From contig NZ_AP022614.1 in the NCBI RefSeq assembly GCF_010730575.1, positions 3,658,001 to 3,722,000 of the forward strand: a DNA stretch of 64,000 nt. Direction: 5' to 3'. This stretch comes from Mycobacterium parmense (lineage in GTDB: Bacteria; Actinomycetota; Actinomycetes; Mycobacteriales; Mycobacteriaceae). The notes under the pieces are model-generated. The model did not search any database and was not told where the DNA came from. It saw only the letters and a list, made by a program, of their open reading frames with translations. Both the position numbers and the translations under genes were made by a program. Positions 28,644 through 37,245 of the stretch are shown piece after piece. Position 1 is the first letter of the stretch; the number at the start of each line of letters is the position of its first letter.

Positions 28644-29906
28644 GTGACAACTCACCAGCTGCCCCTGCACACCACCGGTCACCACCGGCAGCGCACCTTC
28701 GCACAGTCGTCCAAACTGCAGGACGTTCTGTACGAGATCCGCGGCCCGGTGCACCAGCAAGCCGCGCGGCTGGAGGCCGAGGGGCACCGCATTCTGAAGC
28801 TCAACATCGGCAACCCTGCCCCGTTCGGCTTCGAGGCGCCCGACGTGATCATGCGCGACATGATCCAAGCGCTGCCCTATGCCCAGGGCTACTCCGACTC
28901 GCAGGGCATCCTGTCGGCCCGGCGCGCGGTGGTCACCCGGTACGAACTGGTCGAGGGCTTCCCGCGGTTCGACGTCGACGACGTCTACCTGGGCAACGGC
29001 GTCTCGGAGCTCATCACGATGACGCTGCAGGCGCTGCTCGACAACGGCGACCAGGTGCTGATCCCGTCGCCCGACTACCCGCTGTGGACGGCGTCGACCT
29101 CTTTGGCCGGCGGCACGCCCGTGCACTACCTGTGCGACGAAACCCAGGGCTGGGAGCCCGACATCGCCGACCTCGAGTCGAAGATCACCGAGCGCACCAA
29201 GGCGCTGGTCGTCATCAACCCGAACAACCCGACCGGCGCGGTCTACAGCCGCGAAGTGCTCACCCGGATGGTCGATCTCGCGCGCAAACACCAGCTGCTG
29301 CTGCTGGCCGACGAGATCTACGACAAGATCCTCTACGACGACGCCAAGCACATCAACGTGGCCACGCTCGCGCCCGACATGCTGTGCCTGACCTTCAACG
29401 GCCTGTCCAAGGCCTACCGGGTCGCCGGCTACCGGGCCGGCTGGCTGGCGATCACCGGGCCCAAGGACCACGCGGAAAGCTTCATCGAGGGCATCAGCCT
29501 GCTGGCGAACATGCGCCTGTGCCCGAATGTCCCGGCGCAGTATGGAATTCAGGTCGCGCTGGGCGGCCACCAGAGCATCGAGGACCTGGTGCTCCCCGGT
29601 GGCCGGTTGCTCGAGCAGCGCGACGTCGCCTGGGAGAAGCTCAACCAGATCCCGGGGGTGTCCTGCGTCAAACCACAGGGCGCGCTGTACGCGTTCCCGC
29701 GGCTGGACCCCGAGGTCTACGACATCGCCGACGACGAGCAGCTGGTTCTCGATCTGCTGCTGTCGGAGAAGATCCTGGTGACGCAGGGCACCGGGTTCAA
29801 TTGGCCCGCACCGGATCACCTGCGCATCGTGACACTGCCGTGGGCCCGCGATCTGGCGGCCGCGATCGACCGGCTGGGCAACTTCCTGGTCAGCTATCGG
29901 CAGTAG
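28644..29906 (+). CDS. aspC: Class I/II PLP aminotransferase (AspC/AlaA type)
   Basis: A 420-aa fold-type I transaminase. The PLP-lysine lies in NGLSKAYRVAGYRAGW (near residue 255), the cofactor contacts in LVVINPNNPTGAVYS and LADEIYDKILYDD, and the substrate-binding arginine near the C-terminus in DHLRIVTLPW. It matches mycobacterial Rv0337c, annotated AspC; the family also contains enterobacterial AlaA, which makes alanine from pyruvate, so alanine transaminase activity is equally possible. GTG 28644 gives the natural opening TTHQLPLHT. It follows the Fe-S reductase by 58 bases. Confidence 0.9.
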   Translation: MTTHQLPLHTTGHHRQRTFAQSSKLQDVLYEIRGPVHQQAARLEAEGHRILKLNIGNPAPFGFEAPDVIMRDMIQALPYAQGYSDSQGILSARRAVVTRYELVEGFPRFDVDDVYLGNGVSELITMTLQALLDNGDQVLIPSPDYPLWTASTSLAGGTPVHYLCDETQGWEPDIADLESKITERTKALVVINPNNPTGAVYSREVLTRMVDLARKHQLLLLADEIYDKILYDDAKHINVATLAPDMLCLTFNGLSKAYRVAGYRAGWLAITGPKDHAESFIEGISLLANMRLCPNVPAQYGIQVALGGHQSIEDLVLPGGRLLEQRDVAWEKLNQIPGVSCVKPQGALYAFPRLDPEVYDIADDEQLVLDLLLSEKILVTQGTGFNWPAPDHLRIVTLPWARDLAAAIDRLGNFLVSYRQ

Positions 29907-29912
29907 CCCCTC

Positions 29913-29918
29913 TACCGT
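29913..29918 (+). promoter_or_regulatory. -10 hexamer TACCGT, probable leaderless promoter
   Basis: TACCGT sits 7 bases before the GTG at 29926, supporting that codon over the GTG at 29917 for the YibE/F gene. Confidence 0.5.
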
Positions 29919-29925
29919 GGAGCGG

Positions 29926-31197
29926 GTGACGCATTCCCACTCGCACACGCTGCCCGGCCCGACCCCGGTGGATCCGCTGCCCGCGAGGATCGTGATCGGG
30001 TTGTTGGCCGCGATCGGTGCGGCGGTGATCGTCGGCGCGGTCCTGCTGTGGCCGAGCCGGCAGCACGTCGACGTCCCGCTGCCCTTCCAGAATGCCGTCG
30101 GCGGCGCGGTGAGCACCCAGGCGGGGCACGTGCTGTCCAGCGCGCTCGGCGACTGCGGCAGCCCGTCGACCAGCCAGGTGATCACCACCGCGCCGATGCC
30201 GGGAACGCCGGGCAGCGGGCGCTGCGTGCAGACACTGGTCGCCATCGATTCCGGGCCCAACGCCGGCGCCAAGACCCTGCTGGAATCCTCCCCCGGCCCC
30301 GGCCAGCCCAAGTTCGCGGCCGGCGACCGCATCCGGCTGGTCCGCCAGGTCGACGACCAGGGGGCCACCAGCTATGCCTTCTACGACTTCGAGCGCGGCT
30401 GGGCGCTGGTGGGCCTGGCGATCGCGTTCGCGCTGGTGATCGTCGCCGTAGCCCGCTGGCGCGGGCTGCTCGCGCTGGTCGGCATCGTCGTCGCGTTCGG
30501 GGTTCTGGTGATCTTCCTGCTGCCCGCGATGCGCGACGGCGCTCCCGCAATTCCCGTTGCGCTGGTGGCGTCGGCGGCGATCCTCTACGCGGTGATGTAC
30601 CTGGCCCACGGCGTCAACCTGCGGACCAGCGCCGCGCTGCTCGGCACCCTGTCGTCGCTGCTGCTGGCCGCGGGGCTGTCCTGGGGGGCGATACAGCTGG
30701 CCCACCTGACCGGACTGTCGGACGAACAGAACGCCACGGTCGGCGCCTATCTGGGCAACGTGTCGGTCGGCGGCCTGCTGCTGGCGGGCTTCATCATCGG
30801 GTCGCTGGGGGTGCTCAACGACGTGACGGTGACGCAGGCCTCGGCGGTTTTCGAGCTGGCCCACCTCGGCGGCGACACGTCCCGCCGCGCCGTCTTCCTC
30901 GGCGCCATCCGGGTCGGGCGCGACCACATCGCCAGCACCGTGTACACGCTGGTGCTGGCCTACGCCGGCAGCTCCCTGCCGTTGCTGTTGCTGTTCAGCG
31001 TCGCCAACCGCTCGCTGGGTGACGTGCTGACCAGCGAGAGCGTGGCCGTCGAGCTGGTCCGTTCAGCCGTGGGCGGGATCGCACTGGCGCTGTCGGTGCC
31101 GCTGACGACGGCGATCGCCGCGGTACTGGCCAAACCGGCGGCCGCTACCTCCGGTGTTCCAGCAGATCGAGCAGGTAGCCGCCATACCCGGACTTGA
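29926..31197 (+). CDS. YibE/F family membrane protein
   Basis: A 423-aa integral membrane protein of the YibE/F family. One helix near 20-40 is followed by a roughly 90-residue outside domain with a Cys pair (GDCGSPS and GRCVQT), then seven or so helices (from about 140) including the family-typical [26 protein letters not shown] stretch shortened here to [12 protein letters not shown]. Function is not established; the family has been suggested to be transport-related. The 3' end overlaps convergent rmlA by 53 bases. Start chosen at GTG 29926 because of its leaderless-type -10; GTG 29917 is the alternative. Confidence 0.82.
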   Translation: MTHSHSHTLPGPTPVDPLPARIVIGLLAAIGAAVIVGAVLLWPSRQHVDVPLPFQNAVGGAVSTQAGHVLSSALGDCGSPSTSQVITTAPMPGTPGSGRCVQTLVAIDSGPNAGAKTLLESSPGPGQPKFAAGDRIRLVRQVDDQGATSYAFYDFERGWALVGLAIAFALVIVAVARWRGLLALVGIVVAFGVLVIFLLPAMRDGAPAIPVALVASAAILYAVMYLAHGVNLRTSAALLGTLSSLLLAAGLSWGAIQLAHLTGLSDEQNATVGAYLGNVSVGGLLLAGFIIGSLGVLNDVTVTQASAVFELAHLGGDTSRRAVFLGAIRVGRDHIASTVYTLVLAYAGSSLPLLLLFSVANRSLGDVLTSESVAVELVRSAVGGIALALSVPLTTAIAAVLAKPAAATSGVPADRAGSRHTRT

Positions 31198-32014
31198 GCA
31201 GCGTGTGCGCCCGCTTTTCGAGGTGCTCGTCGCTGATCCAGCCCTGCCGCCAGGCGATCTCCTCGGGGACGCTGACCTTCAGGCCCTGCCGGCGCTCCAG
31301 CGTGCGAACGAAGTCGCTGGCGTCCAGCAGCGAGTCGAACGTTCCCGTGTCGAGCCACGCCGTGCCGCGGGCGAGCACCTCCACCGCCAGCCGGCCGCGG
31401 TTCAGGTAGATCTGGTTGACCTCGGTGATCTCGTACTCGCCGCGCGCGGACTTCTCGAGGCCTTTGGCGATCTCGATGACCTCGTTGTCGTAGAAGTACA
31501 GGCCGGGTACGGCGTACTGGGACTTCGGCGTGGCCGGCTTCTCCTGAAGCGACAGCGCTATGCCGTCGTCACTGAATTCGACCACACCGTAGGCCGACGG
31601 GTTGGCCACCCAGTAGGCGAAAACCGCTCCGCCGCTGATGGATTGGAAGCGGCGCAGGCTCGTGCCCAGCCCGGGGCCATAGAAGATGTTGTCTCCCAAC
31701 ACCAATGCGACGGGATCGTTGCCGATATGTCCCGCGCCCAACACGAATGCCTGAGCCAGGCCGTCCGGCCGTTCCTGGGTCACGTAGGTCAGGTTGATGC
31801 CGAATTGCGAACCGTCGCCGAGCAACCGGCGGAAGCCCGCCGAGTCGTGCGGGGTGGTGATCACCAGAATGTCGCGGATCCCGGCCATCATCAGGGTGGA
31901 CAGCGGGTAGTACACCATCGGCTTGTCGTACACCGGCAGCAACTGCTTGCTGATCCCCATGGTGATCGGATGCAGGCGAGTGCCCGAGCCCCCGGCCAAG
32001 ATGATCCCGCGCAT
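31145..32014 (-). CDS. rmlA: Glucose-1-phosphate thymidylyltransferase RmlA
   Basis: A 289-aa nucleotidyltransferase making dTDP-glucose from glucose-1-phosphate and dTTP, first step to dTDP-rhamnose for the rhamnosyl linker of mycobacterial arabinogalactan. The signature [22 protein letters not shown] opens the protein (here as GSGTRLHP), with [22 protein letters not shown] and [14 protein letters not shown] also conserved. ATG 32014 follows a TTG one codon upstream and gives MRGIILAGG. The gene converges on the YibE/F gene, overlapping it by 53 bases. Length is usual. Confidence 0.95.
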   Translation of the reverse strand: MRGIILAGGSGTRLHPITMGISKQLLPVYDKPMVYYPLSTLMMAGIRDILVITTPHDSAGFRRLLGDGSQFGINLTYVTQERPDGLAQAFVLGAGHIGNDPVALVLGDNIFYGPGLGTSLRRFQSISGGAVFAYWVANPSAYGVVEFSDDGIALSLQEKPATPKSQYAVPGLYFYDNEVIEIAKGLEKSARGEYEITEVNQIYLNRGRLAVEVLARGTAWLDTGTFDSLLDASDFVRTLERRQGLKVSVPEEIAWRQGWISDEHLEKRAHTLLKSGYGGYLLDLLEHRR

Positions 32015-32036
32015 CAATCGCTCCCTACTCGACGAG

Positions 32037-32411
32037 TTAACTTACGAGGTCGCGTTCGGTCAGTTCGGTGGCTGCCAGCGCCGACGCCAGGGTGTCGTGG
32101 CGGAACACCGAGGTGACGTGGTCTTGGACGACGCGGAACGCCGACGCCGCGTCGATGACGGCCCCGGGCTCGTCCGGCGCGCTGAGCTTTTGTTCCACGA
32201 CCACCACCCCGTCGTGGACGAACATGCGGCCCAGCTCCGCGGTCTTGTGCGTGGAGGCCGCCCAGCGGCGCAACGCCTCGTGGCCTTGCGCCGCGCCGTG
32301 CGCGTCACCGATCTCGATGTCGTCGCTGGACAAGGCCACGAGGGTATCCAGGTCCGAGGCGTTCAATGCGTCGTGCCACGCAAGTACCGTGGCGATCTCG
32401 GAAGTGGTCAT
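32037..32411 (-). CDS. SnoaL-like nuclear-transport-factor-2 fold protein
   Basis: A 124-aa NTF2/SnoaL-like protein: an N-terminal helix pair ([20 protein letters not shown]) followed by [21 protein letters not shown] and beta strands ([27 protein letters not shown]). Such proteins are small pocket-bearing enzymes or binding proteins; nothing shows which. ATG 32411 is preceded by TACGTT 7 bases upstream (leaderless-type). The gene lies between rmlA and the DinB-like gene, all on the minus strand, with 22 bases to rmlA's start. Confidence 0.78.
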   Translation of the reverse strand: MTTSEIATVLAWHDALNASDLDTLVALSSDDIEIGDAHGAAQGHEALRRWAASTHKTAELGRMFVHDGVVVVEQKLSAPDEPGAVIDAASAFRVVQDHVTSVFRHDTLASALAATELTERDLVS

Positions 32412-32418
32412 GGTCAGC

Positions 32419-32424
32419 AACGTA
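32419..32424 (-). promoter_or_regulatory. -10 hexamer TACGTT, probable leaderless promoter
   Basis: On the minus strand TACGTT is followed by 7 bases and then ATG 32411. Confidence 0.5.
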
Positions 32425-32447
32425 CCGTGTGCGCTTCGTCGCCGTGA

Positions 32448-33203
32448 CTAGAGCGGCGTATGGTCCAGCCAGCGCCGCCAGACGCCGTCGTCGCCGAACA
32501 GCTCGATGCGCGTCTCGGCGAGCGGCACGCGGCGCAGCATCGCCAGCAACAGTTCGGTGGCGCCGCCCCGCAGCGCCGCGCTGCCCTTGCCGTGCTCGTG
32601 CGACCAGACGATCCCGCCCTCGCCGACCGCGATGGTCCATTCGCCGGCCTCGCCCAGTCCGTCGTCGGTGGCATGCAGGTGCAGGGTGTCGCCGTCCTTC
32701 AGGGGCAGCGGCGCCCCGTCACCTCCGGCCTGGATGCTGACGCGTTCGAGCCATTCGGTGATCGCGTCTGACGCTATCGCGGGGTCGAGGGCGAATTCGT
32801 TGCCGAGCGCGATGGCGGCGTCGGCGCGGTGCACCGCGGTCTCGTGGAGCCGCCGGCGCATCCACCACTTCGCCGGGCGCCGCCCGAGGAACGTCCAGAC
32901 CGGCGTCTGCGCTCCGGTCAGCTCGACGGCGTCGACCAACCGCTGCGCTCCGCCGTACAGCCAGGAGACGGCGTCGGCCGGGTCCGGTGGCGGCTTGCCG
33001 CCCTCGACGCTGCGGGGGTCGAGGAACTCGTCGCGTTGGTCGCGCACGATCTGCGCCGCCCAGCGGTCGCCGCGCCCGACATGGCGCATCAGCTGCTGCA
33101 AGCTCCAGCCGGGACATGTCGGCACCGGCACGGAGGCGTCCACACCTTGGAAAAGCTCCGCGAAGGCGCGATTCTCGTCGAGGAATGCGGCGACGTAATC
33201 CAC
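32448..33203 (-). CDS. Maleylpyruvate isomerase/DinB-type N-terminal domain protein
   Basis: A 251-aa protein of the mycothiol-dependent maleylpyruvate isomerase-like family. Helical bundle in the first 150 residues with CPGWSLQQLMRHVGRGDRW (His typical of the family's metal site) and HETAVHRADAAIALG (second His cluster), then a C-terminal alpha/beta domain (LHLHATDDG, GGATELLLAMLRR). Metal-binding histidines are present, so thiol-dependent chemistry is plausible; the substrate is unknown. GTG 33203 is backed by a TACGCT -10 exactly 7 bases upstream. Similar to Rv0332-like proteins near rmlA in M. tuberculosis, from memory. Confidence 0.8.
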   Translation of the reverse strand: MDYVAAFLDENRAFAELFQGVDASVPVPTCPGWSLQQLMRHVGRGDRWAAQIVRDQRDEFLDPRSVEGGKPPPDPADAVSWLYGGAQRLVDAVELTGAQTPVWTFLGRRPAKWWMRRRLHETAVHRADAAIALGNEFALDPAIASDAITEWLERVSIQAGGDGAPLPLKDGDTLHLHATDDGLGEAGEWTIAVGEGGIVWSHEHGKGSAALRGGATELLLAMLRRVPLAETRIELFGDDGVWRRWLDHTPL

Positions 33204-33210
33204 GCCGGTC

Positions 33211-33216
33211 AGCGTA
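33211..33216 (-). promoter_or_regulatory. -10 hexamer TACGCT, probable leaderless promoter
   Basis: On the minus strand TACGCT is separated by 7 bases from GTG 33203; this fixes the start of the DinB-type gene. Confidence 0.5.
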
Positions 33217-33255
33217 CAAGGGCAGGGCAATTCGCCCCTATCGGCACAGCCCGCC

Positions 33256-34134
33256 ATGTGTTCGGATGGTCACAACCAGTCGTTCATCGATGGGATGATT
33301 TATGAGCATGCCGGTCGTGCACAGCGCACAACTCCGCCGTGCGGAAACGAACCTGCCGAGGCGCCAGCCGTGACGGCAGACGATGAGACCGATCGGCCGG
33401 ACGACCGGGATCAGCGGGCGGCCGAACTCGACCGGCGGGCGGCAGAGCTGGACCAGCGCGAGCGGGAGCTGGAGCGACGTGAGGCCCAGGTGACCCGGCG
33501 GGAGTTTCTCGCTGAGGAGCGAGACCGGGTGGCCAACGAGCGGGACCAAATCGCGGACCAACGCGAACTGTCGGCCAACAGCCGGGAGAACTATGCGGAC
33601 GCACGCGAAGGCAGCGCCGCCGAGCGCGAACGCGAGCGATTGCAACGCGTTGGCGACCTGGCGGATCGGGAACGGGCGACCGCAGAACGCGAACAGGCCG
33701 ACGTTCGGCGCGAGATGGCCGAAAGTGAGCGGCGCGGCAGCGATGGCCGGCCGCCATCAGCGAGCGGACCCGCCGGCGTGGACCCGGTGGATACCGCGGT
33801 CACGGAACCGGGATCGCAGACGTCCCGTGCACAAAGCTACGACGACGTCGAAGGCGACCTGCACGTCCGAATCGCCGAAGAAGTGCTGCGCGCGGGTCAA
33901 CGGCTCGAACAGATGCGGCTGCAGACCGCAAGCGCCCAGCGGGCGGCAGCCGAGAGCTTCGAGCGGTCGGCAAACAGTCACGACCGGGCCGCCACTTCTT
34001 ATGAGCAATTGGCCCAGTCCGGGGAGGGTCGTGAGGATTATCTGGCCCACGCGGTTCGCCACCGCGAGTTCGCGCAGGAGGATTACCGGATGGCTCGGCA
34101 GCTGCGGCAGCTGTTGGAACACGAATCGTTGTGA
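33256..34134 (+). CDS. Charged coiled-coil protein of unknown function
   Basis: Up to 292 aa. From about residue 45 to 155 the sequence is almost entirely Glu/Arg/Asp/Ala/Gln with heptad spacing (RRAAELDQRERELERREAQV), a long coiled coil; a Pro/Ser linker then leads to a second helical region (about 195-290: HVRIAEEVLRAGQRLEQM and RQLRQLLEHESL). No signal peptide or membrane helix. The start is uncertain: ATG 33256, ATG 33295 or GTG 33370 (GAGG upstream, directly before the charged region) are all possible. It stands alone on the plus strand between minus-strand genes. I do not recognise it beyond the coiled coil; a scaffold role is a guess. Confidence 0.65.
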   Translation: MCSDGHNQSFIDGMIYEHAGRAQRTTPPCGNEPAEAPAVTADDETDRPDDRDQRAAELDRRAAELDQRERELERREAQVTRREFLAEERDRVANERDQIADQRELSANSRENYADAREGSAAERERERLQRVGDLADRERATAEREQADVRREMAESERRGSDGRPPSASGPAGVDPVDTAVTEPGSQTSRAQSYDDVEGDLHVRIAEEVLRAGQRLEQMRLQTASAQRAAAESFERSANSHDRAATSYEQLAQSGEGREDYLAHAVRHREFAQEDYRMARQLRQLLEHESL

Positions 34135-34160
34135 CAGAGGGGCCGCCGTGCCCCGAGCCA

Positions 34161-35486
34161 CTACGGCCGCGGAGCCCCGAGCCGGAACACCCGCCACCCC
34201 GCCTGCTGCCAGCGCGCGGCGTCGAGGCAGTTGCGGCCGTCCACGACCACCCGCGCACGCACCCGGTCGGCCAGGTCGTCGGGGTCGAGCTCGACGAACT
34301 GCCGCCACTCCGTGAGCACCAGCACCGCATCCGCGCGATCGCAGGCCTCCTCGACGGAGACCGCATAGTTCAGCGTCGGGAACAGGCGCTGCGCGTTTTC
34401 CAGCGCTTTCGGATCGTAGACATTGACCGCCGCGCCGTTGAGTTGCAGCTGGCCCGCGACGTTGAGCGCGGGTGAGTCGCGGACGTCGTCGGATTCCGGC
34501 TTGAACGCCGCCCCCAGCACGGCGACGTTGGCGCCCAGTAGCGAGCCGCCGCACGCGATGCTGGTCAGCTCGACCATCCGGGTGCGCCGGCGCATGTTGA
34601 TGCTGTCCACCTCGCGCAGGAACGTCAGGGCCTGGTCGGCACCCAGCTCGCCGGCCCGGGCCATGAAGGCACGGATGTCCTTGGGCAGGCAGCCGCCACC
34701 GAAACCCAAACCGGCGTTGAGAAATTGGCGCCCGATCCGCGCGTCGTATCCGAGCGCGTCGGCCAGCAGGCTGACGTCGGCGCCCGCCGCCTCGCATACC
34801 TCGGAGATGGCGTTGATGAACGAGATCTTGGTCGCGAGAAAGGCATTGGCCGAAACCTTGACCAACTCCGCGGTCTGCAGGTCTGTCACAAGGAACGGCA
34901 CCCCGGCGTCGAGCAGCGGTGCGTACAGTTCCCGGACCACGGCCTCGGCGCGCGTCGAATCCTGTTGGATGCCAAGCACGATGCGATCGGGGTTGAGGGT
35001 GTCGTGCACGGCGTAGCCCTCACGCAGGAATTCGGGATTCCAGGCGATTTCGACGTCCACCCCGCGCGGCGCCAGCGCCGCCGCGCGCTGGTTGAGTTCG
35101 GCCGCCGTGCCTACGGGCACAGTCGATTTACCGACCAGGACGGCCGGCCGGGTCAGTCGCGGTACGAGGGTGTCGATGACGGCGTGCACATGGCTCAGAT
35201 CGGCGCCGTACTCGCCCTTCTTCTGCGGCGTGCCCACCCCGAGGAAGTGCACGTCGGCGAACTCGGCCGCCATCTCGTAGTCGGTGGTGAACCGCAACCG
35301 TCCGGTGGCCAGGTTGTCGGTCAACAGCTTTCGCAGTCCCGGCTCGTAGAACGGGATGTCGCCGGCGGCCAGTTTGGCGACCTTGCCCGGATCGACGTCG
35401 ATCCCGATGACCTCGTGTCCCAGCTCCGCCATTCCGACCGCGTGCGTGGCCCCCAGATAGCCGGTGCCGAATACGGTGCATCGCAT
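34161..35486 (-). CDS. udgA: UDP-glucose 6-dehydrogenase
   Basis: A 441-aa enzyme oxidising UDP-glucose to UDP-glucuronate with two NAD. N-terminal Rossmann motif GTGYLGATHAVGMAELGHEV, the central helix and catalytic Cys in GFGGGCLPKDIRAF (near residue 260), catalytic Lys in KVSANAFLATKISF, and a C-terminal UDP-binding domain (VAVLGAAFKPESDDVRDSPA). All key residues are present. It corresponds to Rv0322 and, as I recall, is adjacent to dcd there, while here three DUF7159-like genes (35575-40860) lie between them. ATG 35486. Confidence 0.93.
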   Translation of the reverse strand: MRCTVFGTGYLGATHAVGMAELGHEVIGIDVDPGKVAKLAAGDIPFYEPGLRKLLTDNLATGRLRFTTDYEMAAEFADVHFLGVGTPQKKGEYGADLSHVHAVIDTLVPRLTRPAVLVGKSTVPVGTAAELNQRAAALAPRGVDVEIAWNPEFLREGYAVHDTLNPDRIVLGIQQDSTRAEAVVRELYAPLLDAGVPFLVTDLQTAELVKVSANAFLATKISFINAISEVCEAAGADVSLLADALGYDARIGRQFLNAGLGFGGGCLPKDIRAFMARAGELGADQALTFLREVDSINMRRRTRMVELTSIACGGSLLGANVAVLGAAFKPESDDVRDSPALNVAGQLQLNGAAVNVYDPKALENAQRLFPTLNYAVSVEEACDRADAVLVLTEWRQFVELDPDDLADRVRARVVVDGRNCLDAARWQQAGWRVFRLGAPRP

Positions 35487-35574
35487 ACAACCGGTGTAGG
35501 TCTTCGCGATTAGCTGATTGCATCGCCACGCTAAGCGTCAGGCGAACGGCAGATGACAGCTGGCCTCCGACGGA

Positions 35575-37041
35575 CTAGAAGTGCGGGATACCCGGGATCC
35601 CGAAACCGCCGTGGCCCCCGCCGAATCCGCCGTGCGGACCACCGAAGCCGCCGTGCGGCGGACCACCGAACCCGCCGTGCGGTCCACCGTCGCCGTGACC
35701 CGGGCCGCCGAAACCGCCCGGCGGCCCACCGATGCCCGGAATGGGCAACGGAATCGGTACCGGAATGGGCGCCGGGGCCACCGGCGGCGGGGCAGGCGGA
35801 GGAGCGGCGGGCGGCGGCGCGGGTGCCGGCGCCTCCGGGGCCGGAGCCGGTGCCGGGGCTTCCTCGGGAGCGGGGGCGGGAGCCGCGGGCGCCGGGGCGG
35901 GCGCCTCCTGGGCCGGGGCGGGAGCCTCCGGGGCCGGTGCCGGGGCCGGCGCCTGTGGCGCGGGCGCCGGGGCGGGAGCCGCCGGCGCCGGACGGGTCGG
36001 GGCGACCACGACGTTCTGGTTGGGACTGGGCCGCACGTTGGCCGTCGGGCGGATGGCGATGGCCAGCGAGATGACCAGCGCCACGACGCCGACGATGAAG
36101 ACGGCCGCTACCGCGCCACCCACCAACCTGAACGACCGGCGGTCGTGGTAGCCCGCGTCGACCAGCTCCGTCGCACCGGTCAGATCGCCCGTGAACGGGT
36201 TGTCGGGATCGTCGGCGACGGCGCTGTAGGCGAGCGGTTCCTCCCCGGCGACCAGGGCCGCGGGAGGCGTGTCGAAGTAGCCGGGGGCCACCGCGAAGGG
36301 ATTGATGGCGCCCGTGCCGGGGTCCTGCGCGTAGGCCAGCGCCGCGGTCGACGACGAGAAAAGCGGAGCGTTCGCCGACGCCAGCGCCGCGCCGCGTGCC
36401 AGTGCCGTGTCCGGTTCCTCCGGCGCCGACAGCGGCAGCGTGGTCGCCGCCTCGAGAGCCGGTTTGATCAGCGGCAGGTCGATGCCCGAGCCGACGACGA
36501 ACACCGCGTCCGGCCGGGTGCCAAGCGACTCGGCGCTCGAGACCATGGTGGCCAGCTGGGCGACTGCCGCTTCGTCGTCGTCGGGCAGCGGCTGGCGGTG
36601 CACGTCGGTGATCGAACCGTCCGCGCTGTCGACCACCGCCAGAGTCGCGGAGTCGGGCTCGATGTACAGCAGCGCCGTGTGCCCGTAGTTGGTCTGATTA
36701 CCCACCGTCTGAGCGAGCGCGGCCGCGGCCAGGAAGGCCGAGACCAGCATCACGTTCTCAATCTTGTGATGGGCGAGCGCGTCCCGCAGGGCCGCGGCCT
36801 CGACGGGATCGGTGAACGTGACTCCGGTCGACGCCAGCTGGTAGCCGCCCTCGACTGCGCCCTCGCGCGTCCCCAGGATCGCCGAAACTACTTGATCGGC
36901 CGCGCTGATCGTTGCCGCATCGTCGTCCGACGGGATGTCGAAGTTGTCCTCGTCGACCGTCGCGCCATCGCCGTTTTCGCCTTCGACCAGCACCATACGG
37001 ACTGCCGTCGGCGCCATCGACACGCCAAGTACGGTGTCCAA
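35575..37041 (-). CDS. DUF7159-like membrane protein, paralogue 1 (Ala/Pro + Gly/Phe/His tail)
   Basis: A 488-aa protein. The N-terminal domain (about 1-240) starts TVLGVSMAPTAVRMVLVEGE, has a conserved core (DALAHHKIENVMLVSAFLAA), then TALLYIEPDSATLAVVDSADG and FVVGSGIDLPLIKPALEAAT with ARGAALASANAPLF; these three places match phosphate-1, phosphate-2 and adenosine motifs of actin/Hsp70 folds but lack the catalytic Asp/Gly residues. Basic DRRSFR precedes one helix (about 305-330). The tail is APAPAPEAP-type, then a Gly/Phe/His/Pro segment (GGPHGGFGG repeats). TTG 37041 has GGAGG four bases upstream; a longer frame to 37089 lacks family similarity. First of three tandem paralogues on this strand. 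Confidence 0.8.
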   Translation of the reverse strand: MDTVLGVSMAPTAVRMVLVEGENGDGATVDEDNFDIPSDDDAATISAADQVVSAILGTREGAVEGGYQLASTGVTFTDPVEAAALRDALAHHKIENVMLVSAFLAAAALAQTVGNQTNYGHTALLYIEPDSATLAVVDSADGSITDVHRQPLPDDDEAAVAQLATMVSSAESLGTRPDAVFVVGSGIDLPLIKPALEAATTLPLSAPEEPDTALARGAALASANAPLFSSSTAALAYAQDPGTGAINPFAVAPGYFDTPPAALVAGEEPLAYSAVADDPDNPFTGDLTGATELVDAGYHDRRSFRLVGGAVAAVFIVGVVALVISLAIAIRPTANVRPSPNQNVVVAPTRPAPAAPAPAPAPQAPAPAPAPEAPAPAQEAPAPAPAAPAPAPEEAPAPAPAPEAPAPAPPPAAPPPAPPPVAPAPIPVPIPLPIPGIGGPPGGFGGPGHGDGGPHGGFGGPPHGGFGGPHGGFGGGHGGFGIPGIPHF

Positions 37042-37245
37042 AGCTCCTCCAAAGTCGTTAGCCAGCCAATGACGAACAGACCGTCGCACCTGCTTGGAAA
37101 AGTGCCAGCCAGTCGCTGACGAGCCCCCACCCGTATTCCCCCAGTGCCACGATTTTACGCGGCTTTAGCCTTCGTGGCCCGTCACGATCAGCTCCAGGGG
37201 CCGCGCCGTTCCCCGTCGCCGGTGGCGGATTCGCGGTCGTCGGCG